NCBI GenBank assembly: GCA_003164135.1
Contig: PLSD01000018.1
Span: 92,357-156,356, forward strand
From: Acetobacteraceae bacterium
GTDB lineage: Bacteria > Pseudomonadota > Alphaproteobacteria > Acetobacterales > Acetobacteraceae
DNA: 64,000 nt
Reading direction: 5' to 3'
Shown: piece after piece, positions 50,965 through 60,515 of the stretch
Layout of the letters: each line of letters starts with the position of its first letter
How positions within the stretch are numbered: the first letter of the stretch is position 1
The notes under the pieces: model-generated
Told to the model about the DNA's origin: nothing
The model's database searches: none
Seen by the model: only the letters and a program-made list of their open reading frames with translations
Translations under genes and position numbers: made by a program

Positions 50965-52137
50965 TCAGCGTTCCAGACACATGGCAACACCCATGCCGCC
51001 GCCAATGCACAGCGTCGCCAGCCCCTTCTTGGCGTCCCGGCGGCCCATCTCATACAGCAGCGTCGTCAAAATCCGCGCGCCCGAGGCCCCAATCGGATGC
51101 CCGATGGCAATCGCCCCGCCGTTCACATTCACCTTCGCCGGGTCAAACCCCAGCTCCTTACTCACGGCACAAGCCTGCGCCGCAAACGCCTCATTGGCCT
51201 CAATCAGGTCAAGATCAGCCACCTTCCACCCCGCCCGCGCCAGCGCCTTCTGCGAGGACGGAATCGGCCCCGACCCCATCAACGCCGGGTCAACACCAGC
51301 GGTGGCAAAGCTCGCAATGCGCGCCAGCGGCGTCAGCCCCCGCCGCGCCGCCTCGGCCGCACTCATCACCACAAGTGCCGCGGCGCCATCGTTAATCCCC
51401 GAGGCATTACCCGCCGTCACCGTACCGTCCTTGGTAAAGGCCGGCCGCAGCTTGGCCAGCCCCTCGGCCGAGCTATCGGCTTTAATATATTCGTCCTGCT
51501 CCACCACGACGTCCCCCTTACGGGTCGTCAGGGTAACCGGGGTAATTTCATCCTTGAACTTGCCCGCCTTCTGCGCGGCCGAGGCCTTCTGCTGCGAGGC
51601 CAGCGCCAGCGCATCCTGCTGCTCGCGCGTAATCTGCCACGCCTTCGCTACGTTCTCGGCGGTGACGCCCATGTGGTAGCCGTTAAACGCATCCCAAAGT
51701 CCGTCTTTAATCATGGTGTCGATAAACCCGACATCGCCCATTTTCGTCCCGGCGCGCAGATAAGCCGCATGCGGGGAAAGGCTCATGCTCTCCTGCCCGC
51801 CGGCAATCACGATATTGGACTCGCCGGTACGGATCTGCTGCGCCGCCAGCGCCACCGCCCGCAGTCCCGAGCCGCAAACTTGGTTAATGCCAAACGCCGT
51901 CTTGGAATCCGGCATCCCCGCCAAGCGGATCGCCTGCCGCGCCGGGTTCTGCCCCTGCGCCGCACTCAACACCTGGCCCAGAATAGCCTCATCAATATCG
52001 TCCGGCGTCAGCCCGGCCCGCGCAATCGCGGCCTTAATCGCGGCGGCACCCAGCACATGCGCCGGCGCGGCCGCAAAAACACCGTTAAAACTACCCACAG
52101 CCGTCCGCGCGGCTGAAACAATAACGATATCATCCAT
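50965..52137 (-). CDS. Acetyl-CoA C-acetyltransferase
   Basis: 390-aa thiolase of the biosynthetic AtoB/PhaA type. Catalytic Cys88 in [16 protein letters not shown], conserved [19 protein letters not shown] with the His, and the second Cys in [15 protein letters not shown]. Together with SCOT it interconverts acetoacetate and acetyl-CoA and could supply acetoacetyl-CoA for PHB synthesis; an acetoacetyl-CoA reductase (phaB) is not seen in this window. Transcribed leftwards after the PHA synthase-like gene. Confidence 0.93.
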   Translation of the reverse strand: MDDIVIVSAARTAVGSFNGVFAAAPAHVLGAAAIKAAIARAGLTPDDIDEAILGQVLSAAQGQNPARQAIRLAGMPDSKTAFGINQVCGSGLRAVALAAQQIRTGESNIVIAGGQESMSLSPHAAYLRAGTKMGDVGFIDTMIKDGLWDAFNGYHMGVTAENVAKAWQITREQQDALALASQQKASAAQKAGKFKDEITPVTLTTRKGDVVVEQDEYIKADSSAEGLAKLRPAFTKDGTVTAGNASGINDGAAALVVMSAAEAARRGLTPLARIASFATAGVDPALMGSGPIPSSQKALARAGWKVADLDLIEANEAFAAQACAVSKELGFDPAKVNVNGGAIAIGHPIGASGARILTTLLYEMGRRDAKKGLATLCIGGGMGVAMCLER

Positions 52138-52175
52138 GACTGAGTGTTCCTTGTATGACGTGTTTTAAAAGTGCC

Positions 52176-53204
52176 TCAACATAGTCCCTGAAGCCACGTC
52201 GCGAAAGGCTGCCAGAGCGCGCTCTGCGCATGGGTGCCCGCGATCATGCCAATATGCCCCACCTGCGGCTCAATCACGGTGGCCTGCTCCAGCAACGCCG
52301 CCAGCGGCCGCGCCGAGACCGCCGGCACCAGCCGGTCCCGCCCCGGAATCGCGCAAAATACCGGCATTTTCAGCCGGGTGGGGTCCACCGCCAACCCAGC
52401 CACCCGCCAACGCCCCAGCGCCGTTGTATTCGCACCATACCAGCCACCCAGCGCCTCGCGCGCCACCGGGGCAGCCAGCGGCACCCCATCGGCCAGCCAG
52501 TCCTCCATAGCCACAAACCGCCGCGCGCGCGCTGAATCCTTCAACTGCCCGGCAAAATCCCTGTACTTGTCGCCCACCCCATGCGGATCAACCAGCGTGA
52601 ACAGCGCATTCAGCGCATCAATCGGCAACGTGTTCGAAAACCGCATCACCACCTCCATCGCCGGCAGCGCCTCGGCCACGCGTCTGGCAATCCCAGGGTC
52701 CGCGGCATGAAAATCCCACGGCGTCGCCAGCAGTGCCAGCGCGCTCACTTTCCCCGGCTGACGCAACGCCGCCGCCAGTGCCAGCAGCCCGCCCATGCAA
52801 TACCCCGCCAGCACCACAGGCCCCTCAATCGCCGCCAGCGCCCGCTCCAACCGCCCGGCAATATAGTCGGTCAGGGAAAACTCCCGCTCCACCTCGCCCG
52901 GCCAGCCCCAGTCCAACAAATACGGATGCGCCCCTTGGCCCGCCAGCCAGCGCAGCATCGAGCCACCCTCCATCAAATCCAGAATATACGCCCGGTTAAT
53001 CAGGCTCGGCACAAACAGCACCGCCGGCCCGCTCCCGCCATAATCCAGCAGCCGGGTCTCGCTCTCCTCCCACACCGCCGGCGGATCGCGCATCTCACGC
53101 ACATAAGGGTCCGCCCGGTACGCCGCGATTCCGGCAATCAGCGCGCGATCAACCCGCAGCGCCTGGTCAAACGCCGCCCGCAGTTCCTCCGGATCCGGCG
53201 CCAC
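52176..53204 (-). CDS. Short PHA synthase-like protein (PhaC, class III/IV type)
   Basis: 342 aa from a GTG at 53204 with an AGAGG site close by; the open frame runs further upstream but there it overlaps the partner gene. Lipase-like box AGYCMGGLL gives nucleophile Cys136, GRDRLVP gives Asp290 and EPQVGHIGMIAG gives His317, the full PhaC triad. RLLDYGGSGPAVLFVPSLINRAYILDL and HPYLLDWGWPGEVEREFSLTDYI are typical PhaC segments. Length and box fit class III/IV synthases, which need a PhaE or PhaR partner. Confidence 0.8.
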   Translation of the reverse strand: MAPDPEELRAAFDQALRVDRALIAGIAAYRADPYVREMRDPPAVWEESETRLLDYGGSGPAVLFVPSLINRAYILDLMEGGSMLRWLAGQGAHPYLLDWGWPGEVEREFSLTDYIAGRLERALAAIEGPVVLAGYCMGGLLALAAALRQPGKVSALALLATPWDFHAADPGIARRVAEALPAMEVVMRFSNTLPIDALNALFTLVDPHGVGDKYRDFAGQLKDSARARRFVAMEDWLADGVPLAAPVAREALGGWYGANTTALGRWRVAGLAVDPTRLKMPVFCAIPGRDRLVPAVSARPLAALLEQATVIEPQVGHIGMIAGTHAQSALWQPFATWLQGLC

Positions 53205-53514
53205 CGCCCTCTCCCCGTTCCAGGAGCCGGGCCAAAAGCTGTTCCAGCTCGGCAACGCGCCGGCCAAGCCGTTCGACCTCATCCACGCCAGGCTGAGATG
53301 CAGCAGCAGCGGGCGCGGCCCCCGCCGGCTGAGCGGCGCCGGAGCTTCCGGACGCCTTGTCATGGGCCACCAACGCCAAGGCAGCATTCGCCGCCTGCGC
53401 CCACAGCGCCACCAACGCTGCCCATGATTCCCGAACCTCCCGGTCCGCCGCCATGGCGGTCAGCTCGCTTTGCCACATGGCCACGAGATCTTTGGCCAAA
53501 GTGTCGTCCATGCT
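53167..53514 (-). CDS. Small coiled-coil partner of the PHA synthase (PhaE-like candidate)
   Basis: 115 aa from the ATG at 53514. The N-terminal helix (MDDTLAKDLVAMWQSELTAM, then WAALVALWAQAANAALAL) is phasin/PhaE-like, the middle is an Ala/Pro/Gln-rich linker, and the end is a short coiled coil (VDEVERLGRRVAELEQLLARL) before a Gly-rich tail. It overlaps the PhaC start by 38 bases, so the two are coupled. A synthase-activating subunit is inferred; classical PhaE is about three times longer. Confidence 0.6.
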   Translation of the reverse strand, partial: SMDDTLAKDLVAMWQSELTAMAADREVRESWAALVALWAQAANAALALVAHDKASGSSGAAQPAGAAPAAAASQPGVDEVERLGRRVAELEQLLARLLERGEGGGAGSGGTAGGV

Positions 53515-53666
53515 GCATCCGGCTCCCCAGTCGCCCGCTGAACTTTCTCCTACCCCGAACAAATGGAATTCGCCATAACCGAAACATCATGCTAGCCTTG
53601 CACTGCACAATATTCACGAATACCCGCCAAAGGTGCTGGCACCACGGCGGCAGGGGGACAATATCG

Positions 53667-54272
53667 ATGGGTGAAGCGGCTAATCCAACACCACAGCCTG
53701 TAATTGTCAAAAAATACGCCAACCGGCGCCTCTATAATACCGAGAGTTCAAGCTACATCACACTGGAAAATCTGGCCGAAATGGTCCGCAAAGACCGCGA
53801 TTTCGTGGTCTACGATGCCAAATCCGGCGAAGACATCACCCGCAGCGTACTCACCCAGATCATCGTGGAAGAGGAAGGCAAGGGCAACGCCATGCTGCCT
53901 ACCAATTTCCTGCGCCAGCTGATCGGCTTTTACGGGGATAACGTGCAAAGCGCCGTACCGCGCTACCTCGAACAGGCGATGTCCAGCTTCGCCCGCCAGC
54001 AGGAGAACCTGCGCGCCACCGTGCAAAAAACCCTCAGCCCCTTCCTGCCCCCCGGCATTGAGGACATGGGCCGCAAAAACATGGAAATGATGGGCCGGGC
54101 CATGACCCTGTTCACCCCCTTCCACCGTGAGGGCGAGGAACCCGCCAGCCCGGACGCCAGCCCAGACGCCACCCAGGAATACCAGGAAGAAATCATGAAC
54201 CTGCGCGCGGAAGTGGAACGCCTGCAGCAGCAGCTCGTCCAACTGCGCGCCAAACCGAAAAAAGCCGAATAA
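53667..54272 (+). CDS. phaR: Polyhydroxyalkanoate synthesis repressor PhaR
   Basis: 201 aa starting at the ATG at 53667 (MGEAANPTPQPVIVKKYANR). DNA-binding/PHB-accumulation domain: VIVKKYANRRLYNTESSSYI, LENLAEMVRKDRDFVVYDAKSGEDI and RSVLTQIIVEEE, then QLIGFYGDNVQSAVPRYLEQAM; a C-terminal coiled coil ends the protein. It senses PHA granules and represses phasin genes in related bacteria. Divergent from the PhaE/PhaC-like pair. Confidence 0.93.
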   Translation: MGEAANPTPQPVIVKKYANRRLYNTESSSYITLENLAEMVRKDRDFVVYDAKSGEDITRSVLTQIIVEEEGKGNAMLPTNFLRQLIGFYGDNVQSAVPRYLEQAMSSFARQQENLRATVQKTLSPFLPPGIEDMGRKNMEMMGRAMTLFTPFHREGEEPASPDASPDATQEYQEEIMNLRAEVERLQQQLVQLRAKPKKAE

Positions 54273-54396
54273 CCTCCTCGTAAGCCCACCCTGTCGCGCG
54301 CCAACCCGCCGCCCTTTCACCGGGCGCGGGCATCGCCACGCGCCGTTTTGCCCCGGCCTATACGGAGCGCCCCCTAATACAGTAGAGTTGTTCACC

Positions 54397-55071
54397 ATGA
54401 GATATATCCCCGCCACCGCCCTCGGTCTTGTTCTGCTTCTCGCCGGCGCCCCGGTTCTGATTCTTGCCGGCGCCCCGGCCTTCGCCCAGATGTCCATGGG
54501 CGGCTCGCCTGGCGGCGGCGGTGGCGCACCGGGTGGCGCCAACACGCCCGAACCGGTGGCCCCCACACATGACATCGCGCCCCCCGCTCTGCCCGGTGCC
54601 GGCGCCCCGGCCCCGCTGGCAACCGGCCCGGTGGTACAAAAGCCCTCCATCGCGGACCCCACCCAGGCCCTGTTCGCCGCCGTCAACAACGGCGACTACA
54701 ACGCCGCGCAGGACGCGCTCAGCCGCGGTGCCGACCTCAACGCGCAAAATGCCCTGGGTGAAACCCCGCTCGATCTCTCCATCGCGCTGAACCGCTCCAC
54801 CATCACGTTCCTGCTCCTGGCCACCCGTAACGAGACCGGCAGCACCGACACAATCTCCCCCGGCCCGGCCTTCCCCGCCACCGCTACCGCCACCCTCCGG
54901 GTCAAGCCCGCGCACCACAAGCCGCACACCACCCCGGCTGCGGCCGCCCCGGCACACACCAGCGCCGCTCCTCTTGGCACCGCCTCTGGCGCTACCGCCC
55001 CGGCGTGGGAAAGCAACCCCGGCACCCCCAACACCTCAGCCGGCTTCATGGGCTTCAGCCCTAAAAACTAA
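54397..55071 (+). CDS. Secreted ankyrin-repeat protein
   Basis: 224 aa from the ATG at 54397. The signal sequence MRYIPATALGLVLLLAGAPV to about FAQ is followed by a Gly/Pro-rich region, then two ankyrin-like repeats (ALFAAVNNGDYNAAQDALSR and NALGETPLDLSIALNRSTI, about residues 88-150) and an Ala/Thr/Pro/His-rich tail. Probably a periplasmic or exported binding protein. No partner is obvious. Confidence 0.75.
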   Translation: MRYIPATALGLVLLLAGAPVLILAGAPAFAQMSMGGSPGGGGGAPGGANTPEPVAPTHDIAPPALPGAGAPAPLATGPVVQKPSIADPTQALFAAVNNGDYNAAQDALSRGADLNAQNALGETPLDLSIALNRSTITFLLLATRNETGSTDTISPGPAFPATATATLRVKPAHHKPHTTPAAAAPAHTSAAPLGTASGATAPAWESNPGTPNTSAGFMGFSPKN

Positions 55072-55090
55072 GCCCCCGGACGCGGCCTAA

Positions 55091-55201
55091 GAGACTGTTT
55101 CAGAAGTCGCTCCGGCGAGTCGGATAGGGGTGATTTGCGAGCACCGGAGCGCAGGAAATCGCCCCTAGGCGGCCGCCGGAGTAGACTTCTGAAACAGTCT
55201 C
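55091..55201. mobile_element. 111-bp MITE with 18-bp terminal inverted repeats
   Basis: Termini GAGACTGTTTCAGAAGTC (55091-55108) and its exact reverse complement (55184-55201), flanked by TAA on both sides (55088-55090 and 55202-55204), the TNA target duplication typical of some IS5-family groups. Inside are two more nested inverted segments (TCCGGCG 55111-55117 with CGCCGGA 55174-55180; 55126-55136 with 55156-55166, one G-T pair). No coding capacity. Its right end abuts the acyl-CoA dehydrogenase stop codon. Confidence 0.8.
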
Positions 55202-56973
55202 TAAAAATCCGCGTCCTCAAATTCCATCATCACCGCCGCCCCGGCCTGGATCACCGCCAGCAGCGATCCCGTCTGCGGCAATAACCGCTGCATATAAAAC
55301 CGCGCCGTCCCCAGCTTGGCCCGGTAAAACGCCGCCTCGGCTTTGGGGAGCGCAATTTTCGCCATCCGCGCCCACATGAACCCCAGCGCCACCAGCCCGA
55401 ACAGCCGCAAATATTCCACCGAGGCCGCGCCGATCTCATCATAATTGCTCATCGCGGCCTCCATCACATGGCCGGTGGCCATCTGCAGATGCTCCACCGC
55501 CGCCTGCAACGGTGCCACAAACGGCTGCATCTCTTCCTCGTTGTTCGCCTCAATAAATTCCAGCACCGGATCCAAAAACCGCGTCAGCAACCGCCCGCCA
55601 TCCTGCGGCAGCTTGCGCCCCACCAGATCCAGCGCCTGCACCCCGTTGGTGCCCTCATACAGCATGGAAATCCGCGCATCGCGCACGTACTGCTCCATGC
55701 CATGGTCGCGGATATACCCATGCCCGCCGTAACACTGCATCGCACTACTGGCGATCTCAAATCCCAAATCCGTAAACAGCGCCTTCACCACCGGCGTCAG
55801 CAGCGCGGTAAAATCATCCGCCACGCCCCGGGCATCCGCATCCTCCACCCGGTGCAACACATCCACCTCGCGCGCCACCCAACCGGCAAGCGCGCGGCAT
55901 CCCTCAATATACGCCCGCATGCTCAACAGCATCCGCCTTACATCCGGATGCACCAATATCGGGTCCGCCTGCTTATCCGGTGCCTTCACACCGGTCAGTG
56001 AGCGCCCCTGAATCCGCTCCCGCGCATAGGCCACCGCGTTCTGATACGCCACCTCCGCCACGCCCAGCCCCTGAATCCCCACGGACAACCGTTCCGTATT
56101 CATCATGGTGAACATCGCCCGCAAGCCCTTATTCGGCTCGTCAACCATCCACCCCTTGGCCCCATCAAAAGACATCGCACAGGTGGCGGACGCCTTGATC
56201 CCCATCTTATGTTCAATGGCCGTGCACATCACGCCATTGCGCGCCCCCACGCTGCCATCTTCCTTGGGCAAAAACTTCGGCACCACGAACAGCGAAATCC
56301 CTTTCACCCCCGCCGGCGCATCCGGCAACCGCGCCAGCACCAGATGAATAATATTCTCCGTTAAATCCTGCTCCCCGGCGGAAATAAAAATCTTATTCCC
56401 CGTCACACTGAACGAGCCATCATCATTCGGCACCGCCTTCGTGCGCAGCATGCCCAAATCCGTCCCGCATTGTGGCTCGGTCAAACACATCGTCCCCGAC
56501 CACTGCCCCGACACCATTTTCGGCAGATACAACTGCTTCAACGCCTCCGACCCATGGTTATACAGCGCCAGATACGCCCCATGCGTCAGCCCCGGATACA
56601 GCCCGAACGCCATATTCGCCGAGCACATCATCTCTTCCACCAAAATGGACATCGCCACCGGCATCCCCTGCCCGCCAAACTCCGGCGCGGACGCCATCGC
56701 CGTCCATCCTCCCGCGCGGAACCCCTCATACGCCGCCTTAAACCCTTCCGGCGTGCGCACCACGCCATTTTCGTAAGCGCAGCCTTCCAAATCGCCCTTC
56801 TGGTTCAGCGGAAACAACACCTCCTCAGTGAATTTTCCCGCTTCATCCAGCACGCTGTCCATCAACTCGGGCGTAAAATCCGCACAGCCGGGCAGCTCCG
56901 CAATCGTCTTGCTGTCATACAACTCGTGCAGCACAAACCGCATATCCTCAAGCGGCGCCTTATAACTCGGCAT
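55201..56973 (-). CDS. Acyl-CoA dehydrogenase (large FadE-type with C-terminal extension)
   Basis: 590-aa FAD enzyme catalysing the first oxidation step of beta-oxidation. Signatures: MCLTEPQCGTDLGMLRTKAV, GNKIFISAGEQDLTENIIHLVLARL, the GVKGISLFVVPKFLPKEDG substrate loop and CYGGHGYIRDHGMEQYVRDARISMLYEGTNGVQALDLVG, followed by the extra C-terminal domain of this subgroup. ATG at 56973 follows GAGGAGGG. Last gene of the merR-thiolase-FadB-like-ACAD operon; its TAG uses the terminal base of the MITE. Confidence 0.92.
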   Translation of the reverse strand: MPSYKAPLEDMRFVLHELYDSKTIAELPGCADFTPELMDSVLDEAGKFTEEVLFPLNQKGDLEGCAYENGVVRTPEGFKAAYEGFRAGGWTAMASAPEFGGQGMPVAMSILVEEMMCSANMAFGLYPGLTHGAYLALYNHGSEALKQLYLPKMVSGQWSGTMCLTEPQCGTDLGMLRTKAVPNDDGSFSVTGNKIFISAGEQDLTENIIHLVLARLPDAPAGVKGISLFVVPKFLPKEDGSVGARNGVMCTAIEHKMGIKASATCAMSFDGAKGWMVDEPNKGLRAMFTMMNTERLSVGIQGLGVAEVAYQNAVAYARERIQGRSLTGVKAPDKQADPILVHPDVRRMLLSMRAYIEGCRALAGWVAREVDVLHRVEDADARGVADDFTALLTPVVKALFTDLGFEIASSAMQCYGGHGYIRDHGMEQYVRDARISMLYEGTNGVQALDLVGRKLPQDGGRLLTRFLDPVLEFIEANNEEEMQPFVAPLQAAVEHLQMATGHVMEAAMSNYDEIGAASVEYLRLFGLVALGFMWARMAKIALPKAEAAFYRAKLGTARFYMQRLLPQTGSLLAVIQAGAAVMMEFEDADF

Positions 56974-56985
56974 TTCAGTCCCTCC

Positions 56986-59358
56986 TCAATTCCTTAACGG
57001 CTTGCCCGTATCGATAATGCTCTTAATCCGCGCCTGGCTCTGCTTCGTGCGCACCAGCGTCATGAACGCCTTGCGCTCCAGCGCCATCACATCCGCCTCG
57101 CTCAATGCATCCAGATAATCCGCATCCCCGCCGCTCAGCACCTCCGCCAGCGCGCCGGAAACCGTCACATCATGGTCCGTCGCCACGCCACGTTTATGAT
57201 AACTCTCCACCGCCATACGCAACGCCACCCGCCCGCTCGCCCCCGGCAAATGCAATTCCGGCGCCTCGGGCACCTGGTAATCATCCACCATCGCCAACGC
57301 CGCCGCTTTCGCATCACCCAGCAGCCGGTCCCGATTCATCGTAATTCCATCGGTCGCCCGCAAAAATTTCATCTCCACCGCCTCGGCGGCCGAGCGCGAC
57401 ACCTGCGCCGTCGAAATCATCTCGAACACTTTTGCCACCGCCGGCATCGGCCCCTTCGGCACCTGCCTATCCGCAGCCCAGCGCGCCAGCAGGCTGGTAC
57501 ACCCGCCCCACCCCGGCACCAGCCCCACGCCCGCTTCCACCAGCCCGATATAACTCTCCGCATAGGCCTGCACAGCGGCACAATGCAGCAGCATCTCCGC
57601 CCCGCCCCCCAGCGCCAACCCCACCGGCGCCCCAACAACCGGGAATGGCGCATAGCGCATCGCCTGATAAATCCGCTGCCCATCCTTCATGGAGTTCTCA
57701 ATCTTCCCCCACATCCGGATATTCGACCACAAATACACCAGCCCGATATTCGCCCCTTGCGAGAAATTCACCTTTTGCGGCTGCTCACGCAAATCATCAT
57801 TATAAAGCACCAGCGCCTTATAACTCTTCTTTACCAGTTCAAGCGTTTTCTCCAGCAAGCCCAGAATATCGCCATCCAGCATATTGCGCATCGCCCCGCG
57901 CAACTCCGCATGCGTCTCAAAGCACAGCACCCCGTCGCCAAGGTCCCACACAGAGGCCGATTTATTCTCCAACACCGCCTTGCCCCGCCGCTTCACATCC
58001 TCCAGCAGCAAAATCCCCGGCGCCCGCTTAATCGCCTTATACCCAGCCGTCGGCGAAAACTGCTCCACCTCGCCGTCCGCATTGGTCCGATAAAATTTCC
58101 CATCCCCCAACGCCCGCAAAATCGCCGGCACTTCCACACCCAACCCCGCCAACCGGCTTGCCACCCAAGCGCCGCCCAGCCGGTCAATCAACTCAAACGG
58201 CCCAAACTTCCACGTATACCCAAGCCGCATCGCCGCATCGATCTCGGCAATATCCTCACCAATCCCCGGCACCAAGGATGCCGCATAAGCCAGCACCCGC
58301 CCCAGCACTCCCCACGCGTAAGCCCCATACTTCGTCGAGGAATCCAGCAGCTTCTTCAAATCCTTGCGCGCATCCTTCACCAGCGCAATCTCCGCCCGCA
58401 CGGACTCCCGCCACTCCAGCGTCCCAGCCCCCGCCGCGCGCAAATTCAACGCCGTCTTCTGCTTCTTCCCATCCGCCCCGCGCACATTCCGGTAAAACCC
58501 GCCCTTACCCTTATTGCCGGTATACCCCTCCGCGACCAACCGCGGAAAAATCTCCCCATGCCGATTCATCGCGTGAAACGCATCACCTTCCGGCAGCAAC
58601 CGCGCCAGCGACGCATTCACATGCAGCCCCAGATCAATCCCCACCAGATCCATCAGCCCAAACACGCCCGTCGAGGGAAACCCCATCGGCTTGCCCATCA
58701 CCGCGTCGGCCTCTTCAACCTCCAGCCCCAGATCCAGCGCCAGCACCATCGCGCACTGCACCCAATACGTGCCAATCCGGTTAGCAATAAACCCTGGCGT
58801 ATCGTTGCACTGAACAACCGTCTTCCCCAGCCGCTCATCCAAAAACGCCCGCAACGGCACAAACGCCTCGCCCCCACCACCAACAATTTCCAGCAATCGC
58901 ATATACCGCGGCGGATTAAAAAAATGCGTAATACAAAAATCCCGCGCAAACCCCTCCGGCATTCCCGCCGTCAACTCGCGCAACGGAATCGTCGAGGTAT
59001 TGGACGAAACCACCGAACCCTCTTTCCGCACCGCATCCAGCTTCGCATACAGCGCCTGCTTCACATCCAGCCGCTCCACCACCGCCTCCACAATCCAGTC
59101 GCAGCGTCCCACCGCGTCCAGATCATCCTCAATATTTCCCGGCGTAATCAGCTTCACCGCCCGGCTGCCCATCAACGGCGCCGGGTCCATCTTCTTCAAT
59201 TTCTCAATCGCCCCCCGCGCCAGGGCACTCCTATCCGCCTCGCCCGGCTTCACAATATCCACCAGCAGCACATTCACCCCGGCATTGGCCACATGGGCAG
59301 CAATGCTCGCCCCCATAACCCCCGCACCGATTACGGCAACGGAACGGATATCGCCCAT
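56986..59358 (-). CDS. 3-hydroxyacyl-CoA dehydrogenase / enoyl-CoA hydratase fusion (FadN-like order)
   Basis: 790 aa from the ATG at 59358; the frame continues upstream without support. The N-terminal NAD-binding dehydrogenase has VAVIGAGVMGASIAAHVANAG and VVSSNTSTIPLRELTAGMPE plus the NDTPGFIANRIG motif, then a C-terminal crotonase-like domain (LVLYNDDLREQPQKVNFSQGANIGLVYL, VVGAPVGLALGGGAEMLLHC). The dehydrogenase-first order resembles FadN/YusL rather than FadB. It starts 1 base after the thiolase stop and ends 12 bases before the ACAD start. Confidence 0.9.
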   Translation of the reverse strand: MGDIRSVAVIGAGVMGASIAAHVANAGVNVLLVDIVKPGEADRSALARGAIEKLKKMDPAPLMGSRAVKLITPGNIEDDLDAVGRCDWIVEAVVERLDVKQALYAKLDAVRKEGSVVSSNTSTIPLRELTAGMPEGFARDFCITHFFNPPRYMRLLEIVGGGGEAFVPLRAFLDERLGKTVVQCNDTPGFIANRIGTYWVQCAMVLALDLGLEVEEADAVMGKPMGFPSTGVFGLMDLVGIDLGLHVNASLARLLPEGDAFHAMNRHGEIFPRLVAEGYTGNKGKGGFYRNVRGADGKKQKTALNLRAAGAGTLEWRESVRAEIALVKDARKDLKKLLDSSTKYGAYAWGVLGRVLAYAASLVPGIGEDIAEIDAAMRLGYTWKFGPFELIDRLGGAWVASRLAGLGVEVPAILRALGDGKFYRTNADGEVEQFSPTAGYKAIKRAPGILLLEDVKRRGKAVLENKSASVWDLGDGVLCFETHAELRGAMRNMLDGDILGLLEKTLELVKKSYKALVLYNDDLREQPQKVNFSQGANIGLVYLWSNIRMWGKIENSMKDGQRIYQAMRYAPFPVVGAPVGLALGGGAEMLLHCAAVQAYAESYIGLVEAGVGLVPGWGGCTSLLARWAADRQVPKGPMPAVAKVFEMISTAQVSRSAAEAVEMKFLRATDGITMNRDRLLGDAKAAALAMVDDYQVPEAPELHLPGASGRVALRMAVESYHKRGVATDHDVTVSGALAEVLSGGDADYLDALSEADVMALERKAFMTLVRTKQSQARIKSIIDTGKPLRN

Positions 59359-59359
59359 A

Positions 59360-60496
59360 TCAAATCGCCTCCAGTATCGTCGCGATTCCCTGCCCGCCAC
59401 CAATACACTGCGTCGCCAGCGCATACCTCCCATTAACCCGCTTCAGCAACGAAGCCGCTTTCCCCGTAATCCGCGCCCCCGTCGCCCCCAGCGGATGCCC
59501 CAGCGCAATCGCCCCGCCATCCAAATTCACCTTGGCAGGATCCAACCCCAGCTCACGAATACCAGCCAGCGCCTGGCTCGCAAACGCCTCATTCAACTCC
59601 ACCACATCCAGCTCATTCACTGAAATCCCAGCCCGCGCCAGCGCTTTCTTCGTCGCCGCCACCGGCCCAATCCCCATAATCTCCGGCGCGCACCCCGCCA
59701 CCGCCACCGCGCGTATCCGCGCCAGCATCGGCAACCCATGCGCCTTCGCATAATCTTCCGAGCAAACCAGCACCGCCGCCGCCCCATCGGTGAGCGGCGA
59801 AGACGTCCCCGCCGTCACACTCCCAGCCTTATCAAACGCCGGCTTCAGCCCCGCCAACGCCGCAAGCGTCGCATCGGCGCGAATACACTCATCGCGCTCC
59901 ACCTCCACCCGCTCATCCACATAGGGCACAATCTCATCATCAAACCGTCCCGCCACCTGCGCCGCCGCCGCCTTGCGCTGGCTGCCCAACGCAAACTCTT
60001 CCTGCTCCACGCGGCCAATTCCCCATTTCGTCGCCACATTCTCGGCCGTATCGCCCATGCCAATATAAGCCTCCGGCCGCATCGCATAAAGTTTCGGCGA
60101 CGGCATCGGATTAAACCCGCTCATCGGCACCCGGCTCATGCTCTCCACGCCCGCGCACACAAACACCTCGCCGGCCCCCATCGCAATCGCCCCAGCGGCC
60201 ATATGGATCGCACTCATTGACGACCCGCAAAACCGGTTCACGGTCACCCCCGCCACGCCCAGCGGCAACTCCGCCAGCAGGCCGATCATCCGCGCCACAT
60301 TCAATCCCTGCTCGCCCTCGGGAAACGCGCAGCCCGTAATCAAATCCTCGATATCCTCAAACCGCACCCCGGCCCGCGCCACCAGCGCCCGCACCACCTC
60401 CGCCGCCAGCTCATCGGGCCGCACCCGCGCCAACCCGCCCTTATTCGCCGGCGTAAAAGCTGAGCGGACGTAACCCGCAATCACCGCATTGGTCAT
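59360..60496 (-). CDS. fadA: Acetyl-CoA C-acyltransferase (FadA-type thiolase)
   Basis: 378 aa from the ATG at 60496 with AGAGGAAA upstream. Thiolase signatures: catalytic Cys in VTVNRFCGSSMSAIHMAAG, GGAIALGHPLGATGARITGK with the His, and ATQCIGGGQGIATILE at the end. Degradative partner of the hydroxyacyl-CoA dehydrogenase encoded next. Second gene of the MerR-headed operon, 19 bases after merR. Confidence 0.92.
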   Translation of the reverse strand: MTNAVIAGYVRSAFTPANKGGLARVRPDELAAEVVRALVARAGVRFEDIEDLITGCAFPEGEQGLNVARMIGLLAELPLGVAGVTVNRFCGSSMSAIHMAAGAIAMGAGEVFVCAGVESMSRVPMSGFNPMPSPKLYAMRPEAYIGMGDTAENVATKWGIGRVEQEEFALGSQRKAAAAQVAGRFDDEIVPYVDERVEVERDECIRADATLAALAGLKPAFDKAGSVTAGTSSPLTDGAAAVLVCSEDYAKAHGLPMLARIRAVAVAGCAPEIMGIGPVAATKKALARAGISVNELDVVELNEAFASQALAGIRELGLDPAKVNLDGGAIALGHPLGATGARITGKAASLLKRVNGRYALATQCIGGGQGIATILEAI

Positions 60497-60515
60497 GAAA
60501 AATTTCCTCTTGTTT

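Noticed and set aside
52581..53666. Upstream extension of the phaR frame
   Set aside because: Antisense to the PhaC/PhaE-like genes and Arg/Pro-rich; PhaR homology begins at the ATG at 53667.
57172..59436. 754-aa plus-strand open frame opposite the hydroxyacyl-CoA dehydrogenase
   Set aside because: Arg/Pro/His/Gln-rich low-complexity translation, typical antisense shadow of a GC-rich gene; the minus-strand frame has clear domains.
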